Origin: JBCBKL01 sp038521825
GTDB lineage: Bacteria; Pseudomonadota; Alphaproteobacteria; Rhodobacterales; Rhodobacteraceae
DNA: 64,000 nt
Assembly (NCBI GenBank): GCA_038521825.1
Contig: JBCBKL010000018.1
Location: 1 to 64,000, forward strand
Direction: 5' to 3'
The position numbers and the translations under genes were made by a program. The notes under the pieces were generated by a model that saw only the letters and a list, made by a program, of their open reading frames with translations, was not told where the DNA came from and ran no database searches. Below are positions 26,490 through 34,771 of the stretch, one piece after another (the stretch's first letter is position 1; the number at the start of each line of letters is the position of its first letter).

Positions 26490-28391
26490 ATGCAATTGAG
26501 ATCCGTTTTACGCTCGACAGGCGTTGTTGCAACACTTCTGATGTCAACCGTCGCCTTTGCGGACGCGCCCCCGGTGCCGGAGGCCGATGCCGCGATGCCG
26601 TTTTATGATCGGCACAAGATCGACATCAGCAACCTGCGGGACTTTTACAATGCCCTACTCATTGCAGATGTAATGATCCACGCCGACGCAATGTTCGACG
26701 CCGAAACCAAGTGGCGCCTCACGTTGCGGCAGATGATCCTTGCGGGCAGCGGCCACCACACGGCGCGCAGCGCCTACCAACTCGCTCAAATGGGCGTGCC
26801 TCTAGACCAGATCCATGCCGTCTTTGATCCCGCTTACATTGATACGGTCAACGACCCTCGCCTCAAGGCGGCCTTCACATACATCGATATCATGGGCACA
26901 TACCCCATCACGTCCTCACCAGACGTTCACGCCCTGTTGCGCACCCACTTCACGGACCGCCAGATCGCGGAATTGATGCAACTGGCGTCGATCAACAATG
27001 CGTCTGCCACGCATGACGCTGTCTTGCCCATCGCGACCGATCAGGAGACGCTTGACTGGGCCACGGAGAACCTGACCGATGTTGGATGGGATGCTGGGCG
27101 GAATGTGAGCACCACCATGGAGGAACAGCGCGCAAACCCCTTTGTCGGTGACGCGCTCAAGGACGCCGTCGCTGAAATTGACGCGACATGGCAGCGCGAT
27201 GATCTTGGCGCGGTCGAGCCGACCCTGACCTCGGATTGGGTGAACTTTATCACCGGTTACGATGTGCCCACGTTGACGTTTGATGGGGATCGCGACGGGA
27301 TTGAAGAACCCTTTGATGCGCATCCGACGACTGTTCTGGAATGGGAAGGTGAAGGTGTTCGTGAACAGAACGTACCCGCATCCGATGTCCCACCGTTTGA
27401 CGTCACCGCCTACGACTATGCTTATTTTGAACCGGCAAAGCCCGTGAGCTCGGACACGCCCTATAGCGACCGCCAGCGGCTCGACACCAACTGGCCACGT
27501 CAAGCGGCCATCGGCACACTGGCGATGGACGCCTATATCCTGCAAACCGAGCGCACGATGGACTTTGACGAGATCTGGTCGATCTTCCTTGTCTACCAGC
27601 TCGCCAGCGGATGCGTGCATTGCCAGGCGCACGGCGCCTTCGGAATATACGACTATTCCGAAGATGAGTATTTCAGAGATGAAATTCCTGCCGAGGATTT
27701 GCCGGACCTCATCGCGTACATTCAGTCTTTGCTGGATTTTGAGCGTTCCGAAGACGTCACCCCTGCCATGAAAGCAGCGATGCGTGTGGCGCGCGACGCG
27801 GCACGGCTGCCTTCGCGAGTGACCGCCGCGCACATCGAAGAGCTTCGGCGCCACTACACGGACCGGGAAATCCAGGAGATTTTCGCCGTGATCGTTGTGA
27901 ATGCGTGGCTGTCGGCCAGTATGCAATCTGTCGCTGTCGTCACTGATCAGATCAGCATGTCCTTCACCCAGCGCACATTGGGCCCGAAAGGATGGAAACC
28001 GGGCGTGCATACGGGTCTGCCGAGTGAACAGCGGCCCTATCATATGAGCCAGTTCTTTGATCGTCTTTTTGCCGACATGAACACGGGTAAAGTGCCTGAT
28101 GGGGCCTCGCTTTGGACGGGTATCGACGTTCCGCTTGCAATCGACAGTGATGGCGACGGGGTCGAAGATGCATTCGACGGTTTTCCCGCTGATCCAGACC
28201 GTTGGGCGGATACTGACCGTGACGGGATCGAGGACAATCTGGACAGCGACATTGATGGCGATGGGCTCGACAATTTGGCCGAGCTTGCCGCTGGCACGTT
28301 TCCTTACAAGGCAGACTCAGACAGCGACGGCATTGCAGACATGGCCGAAGTCCGTGCGGGCACCGACCCTCTGGACCCAAACATATACTAA
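26490..28391 (+). CDS. Exported tandem AhpD/carboxymuconolactone-decarboxylase-like protein with thrombospondin type 3 repeats
   Basis: 633 residues. A signal peptide is followed by a first AhpD-like helical domain (about residues 40-240). Its active-site region reads GSGHHTARSA and lacks cysteines. A calcium-loop-like DGDRDGIEEPFDAHP lies near residue 264. A second AhpD-like domain (about 350-520) keeps GCVHCQAHG near residue 373, the CxxC-His arrangement of peroxidatic AhpD enzymes. From about residue 550 to the end there are repeated DxDxDGxxD loops typical of thrombospondin type 3 calcium binding. The CxxC would face an oxidising periplasm. GGGGGAG lies upstream of the start. A strong terminator follows the gene. 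Confidence 0.83.
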   Translation: MQLRSVLRSTGVVATLLMSTVAFADAPPVPEADAAMPFYDRHKIDISNLRDFYNALLIADVMIHADAMFDAETKWRLTLRQMILAGSGHHTARSAYQLAQMGVPLDQIHAVFDPAYIDTVNDPRLKAAFTYIDIMGTYPITSSPDVHALLRTHFTDRQIAELMQLASINNASATHDAVLPIATDQETLDWATENLTDVGWDAGRNVSTTMEEQRANPFVGDALKDAVAEIDATWQRDDLGAVEPTLTSDWVNFITGYDVPTLTFDGDRDGIEEPFDAHPTTVLEWEGEGVREQNVPASDVPPFDVTAYDYAYFEPAKPVSSDTPYSDRQRLDTNWPRQAAIGTLAMDAYILQTERTMDFDEIWSIFLVYQLASGCVHCQAHGAFGIYDYSEDEYFRDEIPAEDLPDLIAYIQSLLDFERSEDVTPAMKAAMRVARDAARLPSRVTAAHIEELRRHYTDREIQEIFAVIVVNAWLSASMQSVAVVTDQISMSFTQRTLGPKGWKPGVHTGLPSEQRPYHMSQFFDRLFADMNTGKVPDGASLWTGIDVPLAIDSDGDGVEDAFDGFPADPDRWADTDRDGIEDNLDSDIDGDGLDNLAELAAGTFPYKADSDSDGIADMAEVRAGTDPLDPNIY

Positions 28392-28397
28392 AGCATC

Positions 28398-28424
28398 GCC
28401 CCAAGCCGTTTGACGGTTTGGGGC
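28398..28424 (+). terminator. Rho-independent terminator
   Basis: Stem GCCCCAAGCCG / CGGTTTGGGGC (one G-T pair) with loop TTTGA, followed by GTCTTTAT. It ends the operon carrying the SnoaL and AhpD-like genes. Confidence 0.75.
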
Positions 28425-28543
28425 GTCTTTATCGTCAAACCAAACCGATTGCCCAGAAACCACCCGGTCGCGTCGTCAAAAGCAGACGCGGAGCGGACGG
28501 GTTCGGCACAACCCCAAGAACATCAAAAAATGAGGGATATTCG

Positions 28544-29629
28544 ATGTCGCGAATTTGTTCTGCTGCTGTGTTTTCCTGCGCGTGTTTGATGGCCGACGCC
28601 GCCTCCTCTCAAGAGGCCATAGGCCAGACCTTTCCCCATGTGACTGGCAACATCATTACCAGACTGGGATACAATGGAGATTACCAAGCCGATTCACCGC
28701 GCGTCGAAGCGGATGATGTCTTTGTGCAGGTGATCGCCAGTCCAGTTTTTCATTTTTCAGATAGGTTTCGATTTAACACAGAACTGCGCGTGGAAGCCGT
28801 CGTGCCGCCAACGGATGACCGCGCATTTGAGGATCAAGGCCTCTTCGCACGCTTTTTGCAGTTCGAATACGATGTGACGGACCAGCTTTCTGTCCATGCA
28901 GGCAAAATGACCCCCTCATTTGCGCTTGCCTCCTTTGTGACACCGGGCATGTTCGGCAACAGCTACAGCAAAGAGATCGAGTTGATCGACCGCGTGGGAT
29001 TCGGCGGTTCGTACAAGTTCGGAGGCAACGCGCGCGGCCACCACATGCTGACGTTCAATACGTTCTTCAAGGACACAAGCGTTTTTTCGGAGTCCTTCGG
29101 CAGCAATCGGGGCCGCACCTCCATTGATGATGGTGGGGCCAGCAACACCGAAGGGTTCGACTCATTCACCCTGTCGCTCGAAGGACAGCACATGGATCGG
29201 TTTCCCGGTCTGACCTACAAACTTGGACTTATTCACCAAGGCCGCGGTGTGGATGGGGTCGCTGATGAAACCGGGATTTCGGCATCGGTGGTTCAAACTT
29301 TTGAAACGGCCAAAGGAGACAATTGGAGCGTGATCGGAGAACTCGCAGCCTTCGACAACTTCGAGGGCACGGCAGATGACATTGTGTATGCTAGCGCTGG
29401 CCTCGTTTATCAGACAGGCCCGTGGACGGCAGTTCTCTCGGGAACATGGCGGCCCAGAGACCTGGCAGATGGCCGTAACTTCGACGACTACACGCTGCAG
29501 ACATCTATTGAGTATGACCTAGGCAAGGGATACTCCGCAGCGCTGGCGCACGAGTTCAATCGCGATGAGAACCTCGACAATCGGCGCCTGGGGTTTCGGT
29601 TTTCGAAGGTTATCGAATTGGGTGGCTAA
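28544..29629 (+). CDS. Putative outer-membrane beta-barrel / porin-like protein
   Basis: 361 residues. The signal peptide is SRICSAAVFSCACLMADAASS. The rest is alternating amphipathic strands with aromatic ends, e.g. RFRFNTELRVEAV, LFARFLQFEYDVTDQLSVHAG, HHMLTFNTFFK and WSVIGELAAFDN. It closes on RLGFRFSKVIEL, a typical outer-membrane C-terminal strand. I infer a 12-18-stranded porin that could admit the substrate of the neighbouring exported enzymes. The ATG at 28544 has GAGGGA upstream and gives a proper signal peptide. It follows the terminator and so has its own promoter. Confidence 0.75.
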   Translation: MSRICSAAVFSCACLMADAASSQEAIGQTFPHVTGNIITRLGYNGDYQADSPRVEADDVFVQVIASPVFHFSDRFRFNTELRVEAVVPPTDDRAFEDQGLFARFLQFEYDVTDQLSVHAGKMTPSFALASFVTPGMFGNSYSKEIELIDRVGFGGSYKFGGNARGHHMLTFNTFFKDTSVFSESFGSNRGRTSIDDGGASNTEGFDSFTLSLEGQHMDRFPGLTYKLGLIHQGRGVDGVADETGISASVVQTFETAKGDNWSVIGELAAFDNFEGTADDIVYASAGLVYQTGPWTAVLSGTWRPRDLADGRNFDDYTLQTSIEYDLGKGYSAALAHEFNRDENLDNRRLGFRFSKVIELGG

Positions 29630-29986
29630 CACATCCCCGTTTGCGCTGGCTCTGCGCGCGAAGTGATGGGTTCAACCCGGGACAACGGCCGGACCGTTAA
29701 GCGTTCAAGACATCCACGGCGACACATGAATGGCGGTACCTGCACTTCAGTGAGTGCAATCTTTGTGGCGTGCTGCGCGTTTGCACAGACCCAAACCTCC
29801 CTGTTGGAAGGGGAATTAACGCCTTCGTGATGGTCCGCGAGCGTACTTGCTCGTGCAATCTCACTCGTCCGATGGGTAAAAACTGGTGATGGTTCGAAGC
29901 GCCTGAGCGAGGAAGTTGCGCGCCGGATGCGTTTCGCCGGCGTCTTCAGCCAGTCACCAATGTCGTTCGTGAATGGGCACCCCAAA
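29630..29986. other. Intergenic stretch before LysR
   Basis: 357 bases without a supported gene. An inverted repeat CGCCGG (29921-29926) / CCGGCG (29937-29942) lies about 45 bases upstream of the LysR start and may be a regulatory site. The LysR reading frame stays open back to 29927, with a possible earlier ATG at 29960. Confidence 0.45.
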
Positions 29987-30856
29987 ATGGACAAGTGGTC
30001 AGAATTGCGCACAGTGTATCATGTTGCCAAACTTGGCACGGTCAGCGCAGCCGCAGAAGCACTGCAGATTCATCGTGCGACTGTGAACCGTCATATCGAG
30101 ACACTCGAGAGCGGAATAGGTGGCCGGCTTTTTATTCGCCATGCCCGTGGATACACCCTGACAGAACTCGGCGAGGAGGTGCTGCAAGTTGCTGAAAAAA
30201 CGACCGAAATGCTCGATAACCTCACTGGTCGTGTCAACGGCACCAATGCGCTCATTGAGGGTGAGGTCTTGCTCACTCTTGTCCCACCTATGGCGGGCCT
30301 GGTGGTGAATGCCGTCGCAGACTTCCGCGAGCAGAACCCGAAGTGCCGCGTTACTATTCATGCGACTTACGATCTTGCGAAACTGGAGTACGGAGAAGCG
30401 CACGTTGCCTTGAGGGCAGGTCAAAAGCCTGACTATCCAGACTATGTCGTACGCCACTTCAAAAATCTAAGGTTCAGTCTTTACGGTCACCAGCGTTACT
30501 TCAACAGACATGGACCGGTTGATGGCCCGCATGCACTAGACCGTCATAAGTTCATACTTCCCCCGGATGATCTGGCACACGTTCCATTCCAGGGGTGGAT
30601 CGCAGACAATGTAGAGCAAGATCAAGTCGCAGTGGTTGCCAACAGCCCTCTATTCCATTTTCAGGCCGTTCAAAAAGGTATCGGTCTCGGTTTTCTTCCA
30701 GATTTTGAGGTTGCGGACGACCCGGCGTTTAGTGCCGTTCTTGAAAATAGAGATGAGTGGTACATTCCTCTTTGGCTTGTGACGCACGTTGACGTGCATC
30801 GCACCGATAGAATTCAATCTTTTTTGCAGGTATTTACTGATCCCAACTGCCACTGA
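29987..30856 (+). CDS. LysR-family transcriptional regulator, paralogue of the 21691 gene
   Basis: 289 residues from the ATG at 29987 (MDKWSELRTVYHVAKLGTVS). The HTH (IHRATVNRHIETLESGIGGRLFIRH) has the same recognition helix as the LysR gene at 21691-22563. The end, LWLVTHVDVHRTDRIQSFL, is also shared, so the two genes are clear paralogues. An upstream ATG in frame (29960) cannot be excluded, and no strong ribosome site is seen for either. It stands alone at the edge of the IS110 region. Its target may include the porin gene upstream. Confidence 0.9.
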   Translation: MDKWSELRTVYHVAKLGTVSAAAEALQIHRATVNRHIETLESGIGGRLFIRHARGYTLTELGEEVLQVAEKTTEMLDNLTGRVNGTNALIEGEVLLTLVPPMAGLVVNAVADFREQNPKCRVTIHATYDLAKLEYGEAHVALRAGQKPDYPDYVVRHFKNLRFSLYGHQRYFNRHGPVDGPHALDRHKFILPPDDLAHVPFQGWIADNVEQDQVAVVANSPLFHFQAVQKGIGLGFLPDFEVADDPAFSAVLENRDEWYIPLWLVTHVDVHRTDRIQSFLQVFTDPNCH

Positions 30857-31338
30857 GCTTGCGATTGCTAATTGCGTGCTTCGCTTTCACGTACTCTATT
30901 GGCCTGCTGCCGATCTCGCTGTGTGCTTCCTCTTGGCTCCTATTGATCGAATAGGCTGTCTGATAGGTTTTGTCCGTAGCGCCTTGGAAACTTCAAATTA
31001 GGAGCTGATCACCGCTGGATCGCAATCGCGTTGACCGGTCAGCCGCCGTTGGTACAGCCGAAGCGAAATGGCGCTTCTCTAATCGGGCGCTTGGGTCAAG
31101 TTCATTTCATCGTTTTGTTCCCGTGTTTTTGGGATCATTGTCTCTCATCCGGGTCACGCTTCTCTTCGCAGTCAATGTTGGCCCGGTTCGATTGGACCGC
31201 TGCATGCATGTGTCGGATTGGATGTGGAGCGCCCCGCTTCGTCTCGCGCTTGTTGATCGCAGCACCAATATTCGGCGTCATCCACAGACCTCGTCCGATG
31301 AGGGACGATCCCGTCTTTGGTCTCCGTGAGGTTTTAGT
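30857..31338. other. Gap between LysR and the IS110 element
   Basis: 482 bases. I find no gene here. A plus-strand frame at 31031-31366 overlaps the transposase end and resembles no family. This stretch probably includes the right end of the IS110 element, whose exact border cannot be seen because this family has poor or no terminal repeats and makes no target duplication. Confidence 0.5.
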
Positions 31339-32373
31339 TCATTTGGCCGCCTCCAGAGACTTGTGACGGAACTCGGTGTTATCAGCCCACATGCGATGCA
31401 TAATGACTGCCAGTTTGCGGGCGACGGCTACAGCAGCGCGACGACGACCTTTGCGGCGCATCAACCGAAGACCCCAGCTTTTAATCTCGGAACTGGCGAC
31501 AGATCGCATCATCATCGCGTTCGCTGCCGCGTAGAGCGTGGCACGTACATCGCTATCGCCAGCCTTAGAGATGCGGCCAGGATTGTCGGTTTCACCGGAT
31601 TGAAATCGTCGCGGTGTGAGCCCAAAGTGCGCAGCGACCGTTCGCGAGCTGGTAAACCGTGACGGATCATCGACAGCGGCGCGGAATGTCAAAGCCGCGA
31701 TCGGCCCCACGCCCGGGATCGCCATGAAGCGTAGGCATATTGCGTCATGACTGGCGGCCTGCTTCACGCGCCTGTCCAACTCGCGATAGGTCTTGTAGAG
31801 CATCTCGCGTGCATCCAAGAGCGGCAGCAGGGCACGGGACAAATCAGGATCCGCTTCGGTCAACGGCCTAACCTGTTCCTCGAAAGACCCCTGATCGAGC
31901 CGGGACGGCAGGCGCAAACCAAATACTCGAAATAGGCCGCGTACTTCGTTGGCCAGATCGATGCACTTCTTTTGAACGGCTTTCCGACTGCTAAGCAACG
32001 CCCGGTAAGAATGTGCTTCCCGGCTTTTGATGAAGACCTTGCTGAACCACCCCGATCGCAATACTTGCGCGATTCCGCGGGCGTCCGTCTTGTCGGTTTT
32101 GTTCCGCATTGCCGAAAGCACCGCGTTCACTTGGCGCGCCTCCATGCAAACCACATCGAAACCAGCACTCTGGAGCCCGAAGTAGAGATGCTGGCTCATC
32201 GCGCCAGACTCAAAGCCGATCCGGCACTGCCCTTGTGGAACATCACTCAGGCAGGCCACGATATCTTCTATCTCGCAAGCAACAGAACGTTCGAAGACGT
32301 GCTTGCCACTCGCATCAATCACGCAGACTGCAACTGACCGCAACGATACGTCCAAACCCACAAAGTAATCCAT
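31339..32373 (-). CDS. IS110-family transposase (RuvC-like DEDD recombinase)
   Basis: 344 residues, full length. The N-terminal DEDD domain shows D8 (FVGLDVS), E55 (GFESGAM) and D94/D97 (NKTDKTDARG). After a helical linker comes the C-terminal Tnp domain with IPGVGPIAALTF (residue 219) and NPGRISKAGD, where serine 269 is the candidate catalytic serine. AGGAGAACGAA precedes the ATG at 32373. The gene shows no frameshift, so the element may be active. In this family a bridge RNA made from the non-coding leader guides donor and target choice. Confidence 0.93.
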   Translation of the reverse strand: MDYFVGLDVSLRSVAVCVIDASGKHVFERSVACEIEDIVACLSDVPQGQCRIGFESGAMSQHLYFGLQSAGFDVVCMEARQVNAVLSAMRNKTDKTDARGIAQVLRSGWFSKVFIKSREAHSYRALLSSRKAVQKKCIDLANEVRGLFRVFGLRLPSRLDQGSFEEQVRPLTEADPDLSRALLPLLDAREMLYKTYRELDRRVKQAASHDAICLRFMAIPGVGPIAALTFRAAVDDPSRFTSSRTVAAHFGLTPRRFQSGETDNPGRISKAGDSDVRATLYAAANAMMMRSVASSEIKSWGLRLMRRKGRRRAAVAVARKLAVIMHRMWADNTEFRHKSLEAAK

Positions 32374-32540
32374 TTCGTTCTCCTCAAATTGCAGAAACCA
32401 CTGCAACCCTATCAAGAACCTGACCCCGCAACCTGGTCAGCCCGATTACTCATGCTTCGTCCAGCGTCCGGCTGACCCGCGCCACCGCAAGCATGAGAAA
32501 CCGAAGTGCTATCGTCGAGGTGAGCGGTCTTCCGACCCGC
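32374..32540 (-). ncRNA. Candidate IS110 bridge RNA region
   Basis: Reading on the minus strand towards the transposase, four hairpins can be drawn. The first is 32524-32540 (GCGGGTC GGAA GACCGC, one bulge). The second is a long stem AAGCATGAG/CTCATGCTT (32489-32497 with 32449-32457) enclosing an inner hairpin at 32459-32476. The third is CTGACC/GGTCAG (32420-32440). The last is a small GCAG/CTGC stem just before the ribosome site. Position, about 165-base size and order of loops fit the bridge RNAs described for IS110 elements. No promoter or guide sequence has been assigned. Confidence 0.5.
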
Positions 32541-32830
32541 TAACGACAAAAATCTGCGGCCTCCTGGTGGGGGAGGGAGCGAACATGTTTCACCTCGTGC
32601 CGCTGCTTCCCCAGCAACGCCTGTGCTTTCATAGTTGCCCGAAGATTAACGTCGAACCCCATTGCCGCCGCGTGCTGTAGGGTGAGATTGATCCGGCTCA
32701 ACGCCTTGCGCACGACACTGGCTTGTTTGTGCCAGATCGGAGCAAGCCGTTTCTTGATCACGTGCTGATCGACATCATCGATGGGAACGGGGCCAATTCT
32801 GGGCAGAACGCGGGTAGTCACAGGCGACAT
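32540..32830 (-). pseudogene. Tyrosine-recombinase (phage-type integrase) remnant
   Basis: A 96-codon open frame matching only the SAM-like core-binding part of tyrosine integrases. It has a pattern like 'PRIGPVPIDDVDQHVIKKRLAPIW', 'RKALSRINLTLQHAAAMGF' and 'HVRSLPHQEAADF'. Intact integrases run to about 400 residues with an R...HxxR...Y catalytic domain, which is absent here. The frame stops where the IS110 leader starts, so the insertion probably cut the gene. The N-terminal part is also missing. No continuation was found on the far side of the IS element. Confidence 0.65.
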
Positions 32831-32921
32831 ACATCAGCCGACTATGGTTTGCTATGATGTCTTGTCAGAATGCACCCTAGCTGCACCATCCCAAGCAAGA
32901 CCTGAAAAAAGATCTCTTTTG

Positions 32922-33551
32922 TCAGAGCCATTGCGCCCGCTCTGCAAGATCTGACCGCGCCTGCCGCCACGTGCGTTCATCGACGAAACGGGGTGCCTTG
33001 CGCATGTAATCGAGGAATGCGGCACCGTACCCTTTCACCAGCCAGCGTTCTTCGTTCAAGGCAAACAGAAAGTATACGAGAAACAGAACCGCAGCGAGAA
33101 AGAGGGTAAGAAATGACCCCGCCGCGACACCCATCCCAGCCGTGGCAAGGACCGACAGGATGTATTGCGGGTTGCGCGAATAGGCATAAAGACCGGTTGT
33201 GACCAGCCCCTCGGACCCGAAATAGGTGTTCTCGATCCCCAGCAACCGGTAGCCCCACAGCGTCAGCGCGTACGATATGGTCATCACTGGAATGCCGATC
33301 GCATAGCGCAGCCAATGCCCCGGCGCGGTCAGTAGGAGATCGAACAGGGCAACGCAGACGGTCGCGGCGCAGAAAACGCGAAAGAGCCACAGGGCCGTCG
33401 CCTTTTTCCACTTCTCCTCTGCCGGCCAAAAGCTGAATTCCGGCCTGATCAAGTTCACCATCAGTAGCCCGCAGAGCAGGCCCGCACTGGCCAGCGCTAT
33501 CCAGACGCCGCCGCTTCGGACTGGAGAAAGGTAGGGCAACATATCTTGCAT
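32922..33551 (-). CDS. Isoprenylcysteine-carboxyl-methyltransferase-family membrane protein
   Basis: 209 residues with about five transmembrane helices. The C-terminal ICMT/PEMT core reads GLYAYSRNPQYILSVLATAGMGVAAG, then a long hydrophobic stretch, then NEERWLVKGYGAAFLDYMRKAPRFV. The RNPQY and EER motifs form the S-adenosylmethionine site in this family. Bacterial members methylate small lipophilic acids, phospholipids or isoprenoids, and the substrate here is open. AAGGAACG precedes the ATG. It faces away from phnC. Confidence 0.85.
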   Translation of the reverse strand: MQDMLPYLSPVRSGGVWIALASAGLLCGLLMVNLIRPEFSFWPAEEKWKKATALWLFRVFCAATVCVALFDLLLTAPGHWLRYAIGIPVMTISYALTLWGYRLLGIENTYFGSEGLVTTGLYAYSRNPQYILSVLATAGMGVAAGSFLTLFLAAVLFLVYFLFALNEERWLVKGYGAAFLDYMRKAPRFVDERTWRQARSDLAERAQWL

Positions 33552-33898
33552 CGTACGTTCCTTGCTTTGGCGGTTTGGTCCTCGTTAGTCGCCCGCTGCG
33601 CGCGCCGCATTGACCGAGCGCAAATCTTGAGCTTACGCTGCCTTCGCGTGCATGGTGTGGAATTATGACATTTGTGTATCGGCGGCACGATTGGCACGGC
33701 TGCCATCGTGCATTTGATCGATCGCGATCTCAGTGTCCCGGGCTCGCGCAAATCGACTGCGCAAAAGTTTTCCGCATCTACACGGCAAAATAGAACGACC
33801 GTCAAAGCGACTGGTCCAGTCACAAAACTTTCACGCATCTGATACATTTCCGATACGACCCACCCCGATACACCGCGCGGTAACGTCTGGGGGTGTGG
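33552..33898. other. Divergent intergenic region upstream of phnC
   Basis: 347 bases without a gene. They hold a Pho-box-like repeat (33817-33834) and a long hairpin at 33685-33711: GCACGA/TCGTGC continued by TGGCA/TGCCA around a CGGC loop, with one bulged T. The hairpin lacks a T-run, so it is not a normal terminator. It may be a protein-binding site or an RNA structure in a leader. Confidence 0.55.
33817..33834 (+). promoter_or_regulatory. Pho box upstream of phnC
   Basis: CAGTCAC-AAAA-CTTTCAC: two 7-base direct repeats separated by four bases, the layout of PhoB-binding sites (consensus CTGTCAT, 11-base period). It lies 65 bases before the phnC ATG. It predicts induction of phosphonate uptake under phosphate starvation. 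Confidence 0.7.
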
Positions 33899-34720
33899 AT
33901 GCTAAAAATCGACCGGCTGACCAAATCGTTTGGCCAGAACGTGGCCGTGGATAGCGCCACAATCGACATCGACAAACCTGGTATGATTGGCATCATTGGC
34001 CGGTCCGGCGCCGGCAAAAGCACTCTCCTCCGCATGCTTAACCGGCTCACGGATTCCACGTCGGGCGCCGTAATGTTTGACGGGGAAGACATCACGGCGC
34101 TAACCGGAGCGGCCAAACGCCGGTGGCAATCGCAATGCGCGATGATCTTCCAGCAATTCAACCTCGTCCCGCGAATGGACGTGGTTTCGAACGTGTTGCA
34201 TGGCACCCTGAACCGTCGGTCCACGCTGGCCACGATGTTCAATCTCTACCCGCAGGCCGACATCCACCATGCTATCGACATTCTCGATCGGCTGGGCATC
34301 GCCGAGCACGCCGCCAAACGGGCTGAAGCTTTGTCAGGGGGTCAACAACAGCGGGTCGCCATCGCGCGGGCGTTGATGCAGGACCCAAAAATCATTCTCG
34401 CCGATGAACCAATTGCGTCGCTTGATCCGATGAATGCTCAGGTCGTGATGCAGTCCCTGCGCAAAATCCACGAAGAAGACGGGCGCACTGTCATCGCGAA
34501 CCTACACACGCTCGACACCGCCCGCCGCTATTGCGACCGCGTCATCGGGATGCGGGCGGGGAAAGTGGTCTTCGACGCCACACCCGAGAAACTGACAACA
34601 GAAATGGCCCGTGAGATTTACGGCGCGGGCGCCGAGTTTTCCGAAGCAGCCACCTCGACCGAGATCGAAACCCTGGATGCAGCGGAGAAAGCCAAGATGG
34701 AGGCCGAGGCCTACGTCTGA
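33899..34720 (+). CDS. phnC: Phosphonate ABC transporter ATP-binding protein
   Basis: 273 residues. It carries the full ABC ATPase set: Walker A GRSGAGKS (residue 35), Q-loop FQQFNLVPRMDVVSNVLHG (which marks PhnC), signature LSGGQQQRVAIARAL, Walker B IILADEP, and the switch histidine in NLHTLDTA. It energises import of phosphonates through PhnE with PhnD. The ATG at 33899 follows GGGGGTGTGG. A GTG two codons earlier is possible. It is the first gene of the phnC-D-E1-E2 operon behind a Pho box. A C-terminal tail of about 25 charged residues follows the core. Confidence 0.95.
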   Translation: MLKIDRLTKSFGQNVAVDSATIDIDKPGMIGIIGRSGAGKSTLLRMLNRLTDSTSGAVMFDGEDITALTGAAKRRWQSQCAMIFQQFNLVPRMDVVSNVLHGTLNRRSTLATMFNLYPQADIHHAIDILDRLGIAEHAAKRAEALSGGQQQRVAIARALMQDPKIILADEPIASLDPMNAQVVMQSLRKIHEEDGRTVIANLHTLDTARRYCDRVIGMRAGKVVFDATPEKLTTEMAREIYGAGAEFSEAATSTEIETLDAAEKAKMEAEAYV

Positions 34721-34727
34721 CCTCAAA

Positions 34728-34747
34728 CCCCGCCGATAAGGGCGGGG
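34728..34747 (+). terminator. Attenuator-like hairpin between phnC and phnD
   Basis: CCCCGCC GATAAG GGCGGGG followed by ATTTTCG, with a 7-base perfect GC stem. The T-run is short, so it is probably a partial terminator or a 3'-end stabiliser. It allows different levels of phnC and phnD. Confidence 0.6.
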
Positions 34748-34771
34748 ATTTTCGTTCATGGGAGAACTGAA

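Larger units (their letters stand above)
31339..32540 (-). mobile_element. IS110-family insertion sequence (borders approximate)
   Basis: This covers the intact transposase gene plus about 165 bases of structured leader. The left limit near 32540 is set by the point where a tyrosine-recombinase reading frame breaks off. The right limit is unknown and may extend below 31339. No terminal inverted repeats are obvious, as expected for the family. Confidence 0.6.

Noticed and set aside
26916..28043. A 375-codon minus-strand open frame
   Set aside because: It is antisense to the AhpD-like gene, which has a signal peptide and recognisable domains. The frame reflects GC-rich codon bias.
31031..31366. 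A 111-codon plus-strand open frame beside the IS110 element
   Set aside because: It matches no family, overlaps the transposase end antisense, and has no ribosome site.
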